From a virus: DNA of 64,000 nucleotides. The notes below the pieces were generated by a model, which ran no database searches, was not told where the DNA came from, and worked only from the letters and a program-made list of their open reading frames with translations. The stretch's first letter is position 1. Every line of letters starts with the position of its first letter. The stretch lies in the IMG/VR virus record IMGVR_UViG_3300004280_000281, positions 1 to 64,000 of that record. One strand, 5' to 3'. Shown in pieces: positions 52,198 through 59,637 of the stretch. The translations under genes were made by a program, and so were the position numbers.

Positions 52198-53092
52198 CCA
52201 GTTTGCTCTCAATCATTCTCCAGAGAACATTGGCCATCTTTATCCTTGGCCTGCTCTTTATTGGACTTGGGCCACGTGAGACAACTGATCTCTTGTGGGT
52301 GTATCTTCTGCCGCTGTGGTTAATAGCAATGGCCTTGCCAGTATTTTTCTTTATTTCCTTGGCTATTTCTTTGGCGACCTCTGATGCAGTCTTAACCTCT
52401 GACCCTGGAAGGTTTAACACCAGTAGTCCTCCACGGTCTAACATTTTGACTATCTCATATATTGAGGCTATGAAGTCTGATATGTGAAGATAGGCCCGAC
52501 TACTGTTAGGATCTTTGAGTACGTTTATTCTCCCACTGCTCACTGCCTCATTTATAAACCTACAAACTATCTGACTGGAGCCTATGTGTTGAGCCCCATA
52601 AACGCTGGGAACCCTCACTATTGCAGTAGGCAGATTGAACTTTTCGTAGAACGTCCTTACCAGTGACTCCCCATACTGACGACTAAGGTAGTAGGCACTC
52701 GACATCTGAGATCCATCAATTGGAGAAAGAGGGGTAGGGGAGCTGCAGTACAGCATCCTGCATGTTGTGTCTGAGCAGTAGTCAAGACAGTTTATTAATC
52801 CATCTATATTGGTGTCGAATACATCGGCCCCAGAACCCTTGTCCGGATTGGGGAGGAATATGATCTTCCTTACACCGCCCGGTATGTCCAGATTAGAGAT
52901 GTCTTCCCTGATGAATGTAAAGTTGTCTCTTTGATATAAGTCCTCTATGTTGACAAGGCTCCCTGTGGACACGTTGTCCACGGCGATTACCCTCTCTCCA
53001 AGGTTACACAGGTGTCTACATATCTCAGAGCCGAGCCCTCCGGCCCCTCCTACGACAAGTATACCTCTAGGTGGCGCATTACCTTTTCCCAT
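52184..53092 (-). CDS. NAD-dependent epimerase/dehydratase (extended SDR), altered catalytic Lys
   Basis: A 302-residue extended SDR: VVGGAGGLGSEICRHL for NAD binding, then CSSPTPLSP, and SSAYYLSRQYGESLV where YxxxK reads YYLSR, so the catalytic Lys appears replaced by Arg. RVPSVYGAQ and LHISDFI fit the family. Normally it would modify a nucleotide-sugar, e.g. as 4-epimerase. It overlaps the upstream HAD gene. Reduced or different chemistry is possible. Confidence 0.65.
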   Translation of the reverse strand: MGKGNAPPRGILVVGGAGGLGSEICRHLCNLGERVIAVDNVSTGSLVNIEDLYQRDNFTFIREDISNLDIPGGVRKIIFLPNPDKGSGADVFDTNIDGLINCLDYCSDTTCRMLYCSSPTPLSPIDGSQMSSAYYLSRQYGESLVRTFYEKFNLPTAIVRVPSVYGAQHIGSSQIVCRFINEAVSSGRINVLKDPNSSRAYLHISDFIASIYEIVKMLDRGGLLVLNLPGSEVKTASEVAKEIAKEIKKNTGKAIAINHSGRRYTHKRSVVSRGPSPIKSRPRIKMANVLWRMIESKLDEMQ

Positions 53093-53409
53093 CCTGGAAA
53101 TCCTCCGATTATTCTGTCATCTATATACCTATCGGCAGCTACTTTTCTGGGATCTGTTCCCCAGTGCTCCAGCTCCGTGGTAGTATTTTCATTTATAAAG
53201 TCAAATGGTATGCCCATTGATACTAGCCAATGTCTGGCATCCCCAAGCTGTTCGTTCGTTCTACAGGTCCAGATTACTATCTCTGCCCCAAGCTCTTTTA
53301 TCCTTCTTATGGACTCAACGGCACCCTCGATAGCCTCCCCTATTTCTGGGTAGCTCTCATGCACTATTGTTCCATCGAAGTCTATTGCTATTACTTTCTT
53401 CCTGTCCAT
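53050..53409 (-). CDS. Small HAD-family phosphatase
   Basis: A 119-residue BT0820-like HAD protein: AIDFDGTIV (motif I), IVIWTCRTNEQ (motif II) and RYIDDRII (acidic motif). It overlaps the epimerase by 43 bases, hinting at a joint sugar-phosphate step. It is a second HAD in the window (the other is at 28.4 kb). Confidence 0.7.
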   Translation of the reverse strand: MDRKKVIAIDFDGTIVHESYPEIGEAIEGAVESIRRIKELGAEIVIWTCRTNEQLGDARHWLVSMGIPFDFINENTTTELEHWGTDPRKVAADRYIDDRIIGGFPGWEKVMRHLEVYLS

Positions 53410-53416
53410 GAGCCAC

Positions 53417-54247
53417 CTACGGGTTCATAAGCAGCATCACGTCTCGGTCTAGAATTGCGAGGGGTAGTATGTGTTCGATGCCAGTAAAGGCTCCGAAGTC
53501 CTCTCCAATTCTCAGTGTGACGATACCTATGTACTTTCCGTCTGATGTGTAAACTCCTCCACCACTGTTTCCGCCGGTGAACACTCTGGACACCAAGTGT
53601 CCTATGAATGTGCCAGGATTTCTAAATGAAAGCGTTCGTAGATTCCTCTGAACTAGCCTGTTTCTGAATATAATGGGATTGACCATCATGGGGGATCCTG
53701 CTACAAGCAAGTCAGACCCAATTACCAACCTGGACGCCCTTGGTGTTCCAGCCATCTCAACAGCCTTCACGTCTGATAACCACATGCATCCCGGCTTCAG
53801 ATCAACTATAATGAACGCAGCATCTACAGCTTCGTACCTAATAATCTTGTATGATGATACCAGGAGGGAAGTCTGTGGCAGAAATCGTTCCTCTGCTCTG
53901 ATTTCGCCTGTGTCATCTCGTAGATATCTTGATATGCTATAGAGTGACACGTCTCTGGTTATAATCTCGCCTCCCAGCATCTCAGAGAACAATGTCGGAG
54001 TCAGGACATGATTTGCTGTGGCTATAACAACACGCCTTACTACTCCCAGTTCTCCAGTGTGAGATCCATTGAAGATTATTGTACCACTTCCTCCAGAGCT
54101 AATCCTATTATGATCCATCTCTGTGCTCATCAGTATTTTTACCGTTGCTCCCAGGACTCTATTCTGGATGTCTGTGTCTATGTCCTCTGCCACAGTAAAT
54201 GTCATTGGAGCTACTGCCAGTAGGGCAATCGCAAGTATCTTATTCAT
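53417..54247 (-). CDS. Secreted trypsin-like serine protease
   Basis: A 276-residue protein with a signal peptide (KILAIALLAVAPMTFTVA, likely cut near residue 20) and the trypsin triad: His80 (VVIATANHVL), Asp142 (VDAAFIIVD), Ser228 (TGGNSGGGVY). It should be exported by Sec and act outside the inner membrane. A phage-encoded exported protease may process host envelope or virion proteins. The nearby signal peptidase and holin suggest an envelope-focused block. Confidence 0.8.
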   Translation of the reverse strand: MNKILAIALLAVAPMTFTVAEDIDTDIQNRVLGATVKILMSTEMDHNRISSGGSGTIIFNGSHTGELGVVRRVVIATANHVLTPTLFSEMLGGEIITRDVSLYSISRYLRDDTGEIRAEERFLPQTSLLVSSYKIIRYEAVDAAFIIVDLKPGCMWLSDVKAVEMAGTPRASRLVIGSDLLVAGSPMMVNPIIFRNRLVQRNLRTLSFRNPGTFIGHLVSRVFTGGNSGGGVYTSDGKYIGIVTLRIGEDFGAFTGIEHILPLAILDRDVMLLMNP

Positions 54248-54272
54248 TTTATCTCCTTGCTGGAAAGATGCG

Positions 54273-54326
54273 CCGGGGGAGCCAACCTAATGACTCCCCC
54301 TTCGCACACTTCGGGAAAAGTGTCGC
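54273..54326 (-). promoter_or_regulatory. Paired hairpins between holin and protease
   Basis: GGGGGAG (54275-54281) pairs with CTCCCCC (54294-54300), and ACACTT (54306-54311) with AAGTGT (54318-54323). Neither has a T-run, so this is more likely an RNA processing or stability element than a terminator. Confidence 0.5.
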
Positions 54327-54328
54327 TA

Positions 54329-54682
54329 TTACTCTACGTTGTTTAGCTCTCCTACGGAAGCTTCGATCCTTCGGACAAGCTCGTCTCGTGCTATCTCGGC
54401 TAGGCCCAGTGACCTCAACTGCAATAGAATGAAGTCGATGGCAAGTTGTAGCTTGGCGCTTCCGCTGGACTCTTTGCCTTCTGCGGCTAGCTTAGAAGCC
54501 TCTTGCTCTGCGTACATAACGGCTTGCCCAATAAGGGCTGTAACCAAGGCTTCAAGGGTTGTGGTCTCGCTAATTCCGGCCATTGTGAGGACCTTCTTTG
54601 CGAGTAGAGTCAGCCATAGAACGAGAGGTGCTCCTAGGATGATTACAATAAGTGGTAGGAATTGCTGAATTGCTTCTAACAT
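54329..54682 (-). CDS. LL-H-family phage holin
   Basis: A 117-residue protein with one N-terminal membrane segment (FLPLIVIILGAPLVLWLTLL), then AVMYAEQEASKLAAEG and a helical C-terminus (IARDELVRRIEASVGELN). This is the layout of the LL-H holin group (AV.AAEQ...G..K...A...). It would form holes in the inner membrane to time lysis. No endolysin is recognised within the window. Confidence 0.8.
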   Translation of the reverse strand: MLEAIQQFLPLIVIILGAPLVLWLTLLAKKVLTMAGISETTTLEALVTALIGQAVMYAEQEASKLAAEGKESSGSAKLQLAIDFILLQLRSLGLAEIARDELVRRIEASVGELNNVE

Positions 54683-55290
54683 TATTTCCTTGCCTTTCTG
54701 TTGATCTTGGAGTTTAGTTTCTTAAACAACTCCATAGCTTGGTTTTTCGTGAGTTCCTCAAGTACGACGATATCCGCCATCTCTTGGATCTCCTCTAAAG
54801 TAACCCCATGTTGGAGCATGTATTTATTCTTGAGTACGGCCATCTGGCCATCTTCGATTGGTGTGTCTTCGCTAACAATGTCTACACCATTCAAGTCTTT
54901 GATCTCTTCTGCCGAACAGACGTCTACCCCAAGGGCGAACCTTAGGGCTCTACTCGATGCTCTGGTCTCTGCCATAGCGGTCGTGTAGATATCAAAGCCC
55001 CCTTTAGCGGATGACTTCCTGCAGTCTGCAGCAGCGGAGAATGTGCTGCCGTCAGTGAACTTATAGCTTACTGTTACGGTTGCACTCCACTCGTTTCCTC
55101 GGTCAGGACATTGATTAACCTGTACGCTCTTGCCAGCGATGCCCAGCACCGCCTTGGCAACCCTGAGCAACGGGTCGTGTCTTACGAAGTGATCCCTATC
55201 CGTCACAACAAAGTCATTTACTGAAAAGTGATCCTTAAGAGTGAACTGGTCACCGCTTATAGGGTTTGCTTTTTGGTTCAGGAAATCCAT
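54682..55290 (-). CDS. Possible single-strand annealing protein
   Basis: A 202-residue protein. SATVTVSYKFTDGSTFSAAA followed by YTTAMAETRASSRALRFALG and CSAEEI recalls Rad52/RecT/ERF-like phage annealing proteins, where xAETRAxxRALR is frequent. The C-terminus (MAVLKNKYMLQHGVTLEEI...LTKNQAMELFKKLNS) is the usual tail of that group. Assignment is tentative. It overlaps the HTH gene by 13 bases. Confidence 0.4.
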   Translation of the reverse strand: MDFLNQKANPISGDQFTLKDHFSVNDFVVTDRDHFVRHDPLLRVAKAVLGIAGKSVQVNQCPDRGNEWSATVTVSYKFTDGSTFSAAADCRKSSAKGGFDIYTTAMAETRASSRALRFALGVDVCSAEEIKDLNGVDIVSEDTPIEDGQMAVLKNKYMLQHGVTLEEIQEMADIVVLEELTKNQAMELFKKLNSKINRKARK

Positions 55291-55607
55291 GTGTCGTCGC
55301 CTCTTTCTGTTTCGGCTTCAATATTCTGATCGTCAAACTGGACCACTCCAGTTACACGATTGAAATTTCTATCCGTACTGCTGTCTGTAGTGTCGGGAGT
55401 GCTGGACGTTTTCCTATTCTTGTGGAACAAGGTCATGGCTGTTGAGATGTTTCTGATCTCTACTCCACGCTTTATAAGGCGTCTTTTTATGGTCATTACA
55501 GGAATTCCGTATTCAAGAGATAATGCCCTTAGAGACATTGACTCATCCTGATATTTTCGTGCAATCTCATCGTCATTGTCGTGTGTGTATTTGGTTGGTC
55601 TTCCCAT
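55278..55607 (-). CDS. HTH DNA-binding protein
   Basis: A 109-residue protein. The N-terminal ~50 residues contain an HTH (EIARKYQDESMSLRALSLE, then IPVMTIKRRLIKRGVEIRN), similar to resolvase/transposase-type HTH domains. The acidic tail is unstructured. It could be a phage regulator. The ribosome-binding site is weak. Confidence 0.55.
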   Translation of the reverse strand: MGRPTKYTHDNDDEIARKYQDESMSLRALSLEYGIPVMTIKRRLIKRGVEIRNISTAMTLFHKNRKTSSTPDTTDSSTDRNFNRVTGVVQFDDQNIEAETERGDDTWIS

Positions 55608-55630
55608 TTTTTTGTCCAGAACCTCTCATA

Positions 55631-56137
55631 TTAAAAGTTTAGTAGTTGCTCGCTAACGATTGAATCTTCTTTTACAGGTCCGACATATCTGCTGTCATAT
55701 GACAGTCTCCTATTGTCTCCTGCGATGAAGTACTCACCATCTAATAGCATTATGTTGGTCTCATTTTGTACGTCTATACTGCTATATTTAAATTTTTGTG
55801 AAATTAAATCTGGCTCCCCATTTACCTCTAAGTAGTTACCACTAATGAAGATACGATCATCCGGAATTCCTATAACTCGTTTAACCCAGTATTCTCCATC
55901 TTTGATTGGTGACCTTACTGTAACTATGTCTCCACGGTTTATAGGAGTATAAGAGCAGGTTAGGGAGTGACTGCCATCTGACAATGTTGGCATCATGGAT
56001 ACGCCTGAGATCTTCCATACCTTCAGGCCTCCTGCGATAAACAGCGCTTGCAGTATTAAGAGAAATCCTGCGGCTATTAGTACGCATTTTGCCATGTATC
56101 TTGCAAACTTTAGCGACTTAGTTATCAATGATATCAT
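55631..56137 (-). CDS. lepB: Signal peptidase I
   Basis: A 168-residue protein from ATG 56137, with AAAGGG 7 bases upstream. Membrane segment ~17-37. SGVSMMPTL holds the catalytic Ser47 and YWVKRVIG Lys86; the 39-residue spacing resembles Gram-positive SipS-type enzymes. GDNRRLSYDSRYVG is box E. It overlaps purA by 20 bases. A phage copy could process the exported trypsin-like protease, lipid-free secreted proteins or virion proteins. Confidence 0.85.
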   Translation of the reverse strand: MISLITKSLKFARYMAKCVLIAAGFLLILQALFIAGGLKVWKISGVSMMPTLSDGSHSLTCSYTPINRGDIVTVRSPIKDGEYWVKRVIGIPDDRIFISGNYLEVNGEPDLISQKFKYSSIDVQNETNIMLLDGEYFIAGDNRRLSYDSRYVGPVKEDSIVSEQLLNF

Positions 56138-57311
56138 GCTGTACCCTTTCATCTATGTTTATTTCGGTCGTACTCTCTCGGTCTGGTCCAAATGACACGA
56201 TGCTGACCGGAACTCCAACAAATTCTTCTAGCTTTGCTATGAATTCATGGTAGGATCCGCCGTCTTTCCATCCTGGCCATTTTTCCCAGATGGGCTCACA
56301 CACATTCCATTGTTCGCCATATGGGAATTCGAGAGTGTCTGTTATCTCTGACGCTCCTATAGTGTACCCCACACAGACGGGGATTGCATCTAGGTTGCTT
56401 AGGATGTCCATTTTAGTTAGAGCGATCTCTGTGACTCCACCAATCTCAACTGCATATTTGAGTGCCATGACATCAAGCCATCCACACTTCCGTGGTCGCC
56501 CTGTGGTGGCACCGAACTCTCCACCTAGTGTTCTGACAGCCTCGTCGTCTTCTTCCGTCATGGCGGACGTGAAGGGCCCTGCGCCTACTCTGGTGGAGTA
56601 TGGCTTAGATACGCCGATCACCCTATCTAGCTTGCCGAAGGAGAATCCTGCGCCTGTTCCGACTGTGTGGGCTGTGCAGTTAGAGGATGTGACATAAGGG
56701 TATTGACCCATATCAACGTCTAGTAGGACTCCTTGAGCCCCCTCGAAGAAGATTCTCTTGCCTTCCCCGTGCAGTCTATTAATCATTACTTCAGTGTTGA
56801 CTATTCTTCCTCTGAAGGTTGCTGCAAATACGGGGAATCTAGCTAGGACATCCTGAGCTGCCATTCCGGCTGTTACGCCAGTCCTGTTGGCCTTCGACTC
56901 GTATGTTGGCCCAATTCCGGTCTTCGTCGTGCCGAGCATCTGAGTGCGCTCCCTGTACTCGTCCACCTCAAGGGCTTCTTCTGTTACTAGATGCGCCTTG
57001 TTGGATATGAAGATTCTGCTGACTAGGCTTCCTGCTGTCTCTCCCAGGAGTGATGCAACTTGATGGATCTCCTCAACCAATGCGGTGGGATTTATAACCA
57101 TTCCGTTTCCTAGAATGCAGACTATTTCAGGGTTTACTATTCCAACGGGAAGCATGTGGGTGACGATCTTCTCTCCGTTGTGCCAAATCGTATGGCCAGC
57201 GTTTCCGCCACCCTGAAACCTGCACGATACATCATAATTGTCAGACAAGAAGTGCGAGATCTTACCCTTGCCCTCATCGCCCCACTGTAGTCCTATTAGA
57301 CATGTCGCCAC
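56118..57311 (-). CDS. purA: Adenylosuccinate synthetase PurA
   Basis: A 397-residue protein. GTG 57311 was chosen because AAAGGGGG lies 5 bases upstream; the longer frame has an extra 30 residues with no homology. GLQWGDEGKGKI at 8-18 keeps the catalytic Asp12; GGGNAGHT, LGTTKTGIGPTYESKANR, FFEGAQGVLLDVDMGQYP and FGPDRES are intact. The reaction makes adenylosuccinate from IMP and Asp with GTP. Phage PurZ, which makes 2-aminoadenine precursors, reportedly replaces that Asp; here it is kept, favouring the ordinary PurA activity. Confidence 0.85.
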   Translation of the reverse strand: MATCLIGLQWGDEGKGKISHFLSDNYDVSCRFQGGGNAGHTIWHNGEKIVTHMLPVGIVNPEIVCILGNGMVINPTALVEEIHQVASLLGETAGSLVSRIFISNKAHLVTEEALEVDEYRERTQMLGTTKTGIGPTYESKANRTGVTAGMAAQDVLARFPVFAATFRGRIVNTEVMINRLHGEGKRIFFEGAQGVLLDVDMGQYPYVTSSNCTAHTVGTGAGFSFGKLDRVIGVSKPYSTRVGAGPFTSAMTEEDDEAVRTLGGEFGATTGRPRKCGWLDVMALKYAVEIGGVTEIALTKMDILSNLDAIPVCVGYTIGASEITDTLEFPYGEQWNVCEPIWEKWPGWKDGGSYHEFIAKLEEFVGVPVSIVSFGPDRESTTEINIDERVQHDIIDN

Positions 57312-57322
57312 GTCATCCCCCT

Positions 57323-57547
57323 TTATACTGGTAGATCGTCTGATCCATGGACCTTTGTTCTTCGAGCAACTATTTGATTGCTTCCCTGTCCATACTTCCA
57401 TACGCTATTCTCGGACTGAACACGCCCTTGAACCTCTGGTCGGCGCACTGCGAGGTAGTCCTCAAGTGCTGCCTTGGATGAAAATAGAAGGTCGTTGACT
57501 TGCTTAGGATCTTTTACAATCCACAGGTACTTATATGAAATTGACAT
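57323..57547 (-). CDS. Small hypothetical protein
   Basis: A 74-residue protein from ATG 57547, with GGAG 7 bases upstream; an in-frame ATG lies at 57559. No motif was recognised. It sits between the sigma-like gene and purA with short gaps on both sides. Confidence 0.5.
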   Translation of the reverse strand: MSISYKYLWIVKDPKQVNDLLFSSKAALEDYLAVRRPEVQGRVQSENSVWKYGQGSNQIVARRTKVHGSDDLPV

Positions 57548-57548
57548 A

Positions 57549-58130
57549 TTATTCTCCATGTCTTTCTTGGATACGGAATCGTATCGCAGGTATTATGTTG
57601 TTCCTAACTCTCGAATATGGTATCTCAAGAATCTCTGACACTTTGCTTATGTTGTGGCCCTTGGACAGGAGTAATGCAACGTCCAGCTGGTCACCCTCAA
57701 GCTTCTCGTGTATTGTCTCGTAAAAATCTATGTCTTCAAAACATCTATCGACTCTTTGGCCCTTGTTGTTTATAACACTGTCTGCTCTTGCTTTCGCAAT
57801 AAGCATCTCCTGCATCTTAGAGATCTCTTCATAAGTCTTAGCTCTAACAGAGCCGGAGGTTGACGGCGCTACTAGCTTGGTTGTCCCCGCATGCATCTTC
57901 AGCTGTCCAGCAGACACCTGATAGGCAACCTTGGAGAAGTACTGCCTAAACTGGTGCTTATGCTCTATTCTAGATACGTCAAGGTGTTTTTCGAGCCTCA
58001 TAAAGATCTCACTTAAAAGATCGTCACGATGGACAAAACGAGATACCCTCTTGTAAGCCTTGTTAAGGATATCCTCATTCTCTGATATCATCTCAAGGAT
58101 CTTCTCACCCTTACTTAGTGAATCTTTCAA
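57549..58130 (-). CDS. Sigma-70/ECF-like RNA polymerase factor
   Basis: A 193-residue protein. RFVHRDDLLSEIFMRLEKHL with FRQYFSKVAYQVS resembles sigma region 2. The C-terminal DQLDVALLLSKGHNISKVSE then LEIPYSRVRNNIIPAI is an HTH like region 4. Spacing fits a small ECF-type factor without regions 1 and 3. If active it would redirect host RNA polymerase, perhaps to the cgTATAAT promoters in this window. It could also be a related HTH-only regulator. Confidence 0.55.
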   Translation of the reverse strand: MKDSLSKGEKILEMISENEDILNKAYKRVSRFVHRDDLLSEIFMRLEKHLDVSRIEHKHQFRQYFSKVAYQVSAGQLKMHAGTTKLVAPSTSGSVRAKTYEEISKMQEMLIAKARADSVINNKGQRVDRCFEDIDFYETIHEKLEGDQLDVALLLSKGHNISKVSEILEIPYSRVRNNIIPAIRFRIQERHGE

Positions 58131-58533
58131 CGCTTATTCCCATCTCTTCTAGCAATACTTTAGAAAATTTCCAACTATCCTCGACACTTGCCGAAGATCT
58201 GTCCTTATAAACGACCCTGCTTACTCCGGTCTGGAGCAGCATCTTTGTGCACTCTGTGCAGGGGAACATTGTTGTGTACACTGTCCACCCTGATATGTCT
58301 GTCTTAGCATTTATTACTGCATTAAGTTCTGCATGAACCACGTAACTGCTCTTGTTATCCCATCGGGATTGATTCTCGCTCATTCCAGTAGGGAATCCGT
58401 TGTATCCTATTGCGACATGATTCTTTTCCTCTGATACTATTATCACTCCAACTTTCGTTGTCATGTCCTTTGACCGCATGGACACAGTTTCTGCCATGGT
58501 CATAAAACATTCGTCCCAGGAAATAGTCTTCAT
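58111..58533 (-). CDS. dCMP/ComE-type deaminase
   Basis: A 140-residue protein from ATG 58533 (TAATG overlap, GGAAAG upstream). Zinc motifs VVHAELNAV (His67, Glu69) and PCTECTKML (Cys92, Cys95) match dCMP deaminases, as do KVGVIIVS and GYNGFPTGM. It makes dUMP for thymidylate synthesis; no thymidylate synthase is in the window. Confidence 0.85.
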   Translation of the reverse strand: MKTISWDECFMTMAETVSMRSKDMTTKVGVIIVSEEKNHVAIGYNGFPTGMSENQSRWDNKSSYVVHAELNAVINAKTDISGWTVYTTMFPCTECTKMLLQTGVSRVVYKDRSSASVEDSWKFSKVLLEEMGISVERFTK

Positions 58534-59207
58534 TAGTCTTTCCACTCTGGCCAGTCTAGACTTGACATATCAGGCTCAGGTGGCAACAGGATGTTTCCTG
58601 TGATTATATCATTTAGGATTGCCATACTGAACTCCTCCAGATTGTTGGAGTCGTCTGTCGCAAACTGCACAAGATCCTCTACTAGGACATTCTCTAGGTC
58701 TGTACCATTGCACTTAGACTGTATGCTAACATACGAACTTGGCTCGATGCTTAGTGTTATTGGAATGATAGCTGTCATAGCATCATTGTCTAGCTCGTAT
58801 ACTGGCCCTGGTCCATACAATAGACTAAAGCAAGACTCGATCTTCACCCCTTTTGCCATTCCGTCCCAAGTTATCTTTCGTCCGTTGGTATTGATTGTCT
58901 TGTTTATGACTTGATTTAGCATTCTTTTCTTAAAGTCTGCCACACTGGGCTTGCTAACTCCGAATAGGGTAGTCATTGTGTATGTAAAGGGCAGATGCAT
59001 TCTTGTAACGTTTTCTGGTATCGCATTTACAATTACTGATAGACCGTTTGATACTATCACTGCAAATATGACAGGCTGAAACCCTTCTTTCTCCCAGGTT
59101 CCGGACTCTACTACGTCTAGCCCTCCAATGACTTCTGACATGGATAGACCCTCTAGGTCAAAGGTTTTGCGAAGACCAAGTGTCCAGGTCGTTTTTCCGT
59201 TGCTCAT
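58533..59207 (-). CDS. Hypothetical protein
   Basis: A 224-residue protein, mixed alpha/beta, no recognised motif. The N-terminal TTWTLGLRKTFDLEGLSMSE and a hydrophobic strand FAVIVSNGLSVIVNA suggest a globular domain. The stop overlaps the deaminase start. It lies among nucleotide genes. Confidence 0.5.
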   Translation of the reverse strand: MSNGKTTWTLGLRKTFDLEGLSMSEVIGGLDVVESGTWEKEGFQPVIFAVIVSNGLSVIVNAIPENVTRMHLPFTYTMTTLFGVSKPSVADFKKRMLNQVINKTINTNGRKITWDGMAKGVKIESCFSLLYGPGPVYELDNDAMTAIIPITLSIEPSSYVSIQSKCNGTDLENVLVEDLVQFATDDSNNLEEFSMAILNDIITGNILLPPEPDMSSLDWPEWKD

Positions 59208-59231
59208 TTTAAACTCTCCGACCTAACTTTA

Positions 59232-59636
59232 TTATGACTGGTTGGACTTCTGGTCTCCCACGGACTCTTCTTTTTCGGTAGACAGCCCTAGATCTTCCGG
59301 GGAGAATTTGGCATCCTCGGTAGTATCTGGCTCACTGGTGACTAGGCCCAGATCCTCTGGCGTAAGGGATGGCTCTGGACTTGCTTCCTTAGGCTCGACT
59401 TCCTCGACGACGTTCTCCTCAGTAACGACAGGAGCTGCCACTTCTTCGAGAGCCTCAATCACTGTCTCTACCAGCTCTTCCTCAAGTCCGTCAGTCTCAA
59501 GTCCGTCAGACACGATGTCCTTTAAAACCTTAAGGTCACGCTTTACATTACGCATACACTCTTCGATCTCTTTGCGCTGTTCCAATATGTCGTTCTGTTC
59601 TTTCTCAAACATTCCGCTGTCTTGTTTGCTAGTCAT
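59232..59636 (-). CDS. Acidic coiled-coil protein with PEDLGL repeats
   Basis: A 134-residue, strongly acidic protein from ATG 59636 (GTGAGGAT ahead, one base past the lipoprotein stop). The N-terminal half is a heptad-rich helix; the C-terminal half is Glu/Pro-rich with two copies of SPEDLGL/TPEDLGL. Possibly a surface or chaperone-like acidic protein. Confidence 0.55.
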   Translation of the reverse strand: MTSKQDSGMFEKEQNDILEQRKEIEECMRNVKRDLKVLKDIVSDGLETDGLEEELVETVIEALEEVAAPVVTEENVVEEVEPKEASPEPSLTPEDLGLVTSEPDTTEDAKFSPEDLGLSTEKEESVGDQKSNQS

Positions 59637-59637
59637 A

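Noticed and set aside
54275-54300. Rho-independent terminator
   Set aside because: The stem is strong but no T-run follows on either strand, so it was listed as a regulatory hairpin instead.
56118-57311. PurZ of a Z-genome phage
   Set aside because: The catalytic Asp (WGDEGKGK) expected to change in PurZ is kept, and no DatZ/MazZ/DpoZ genes are in the window.
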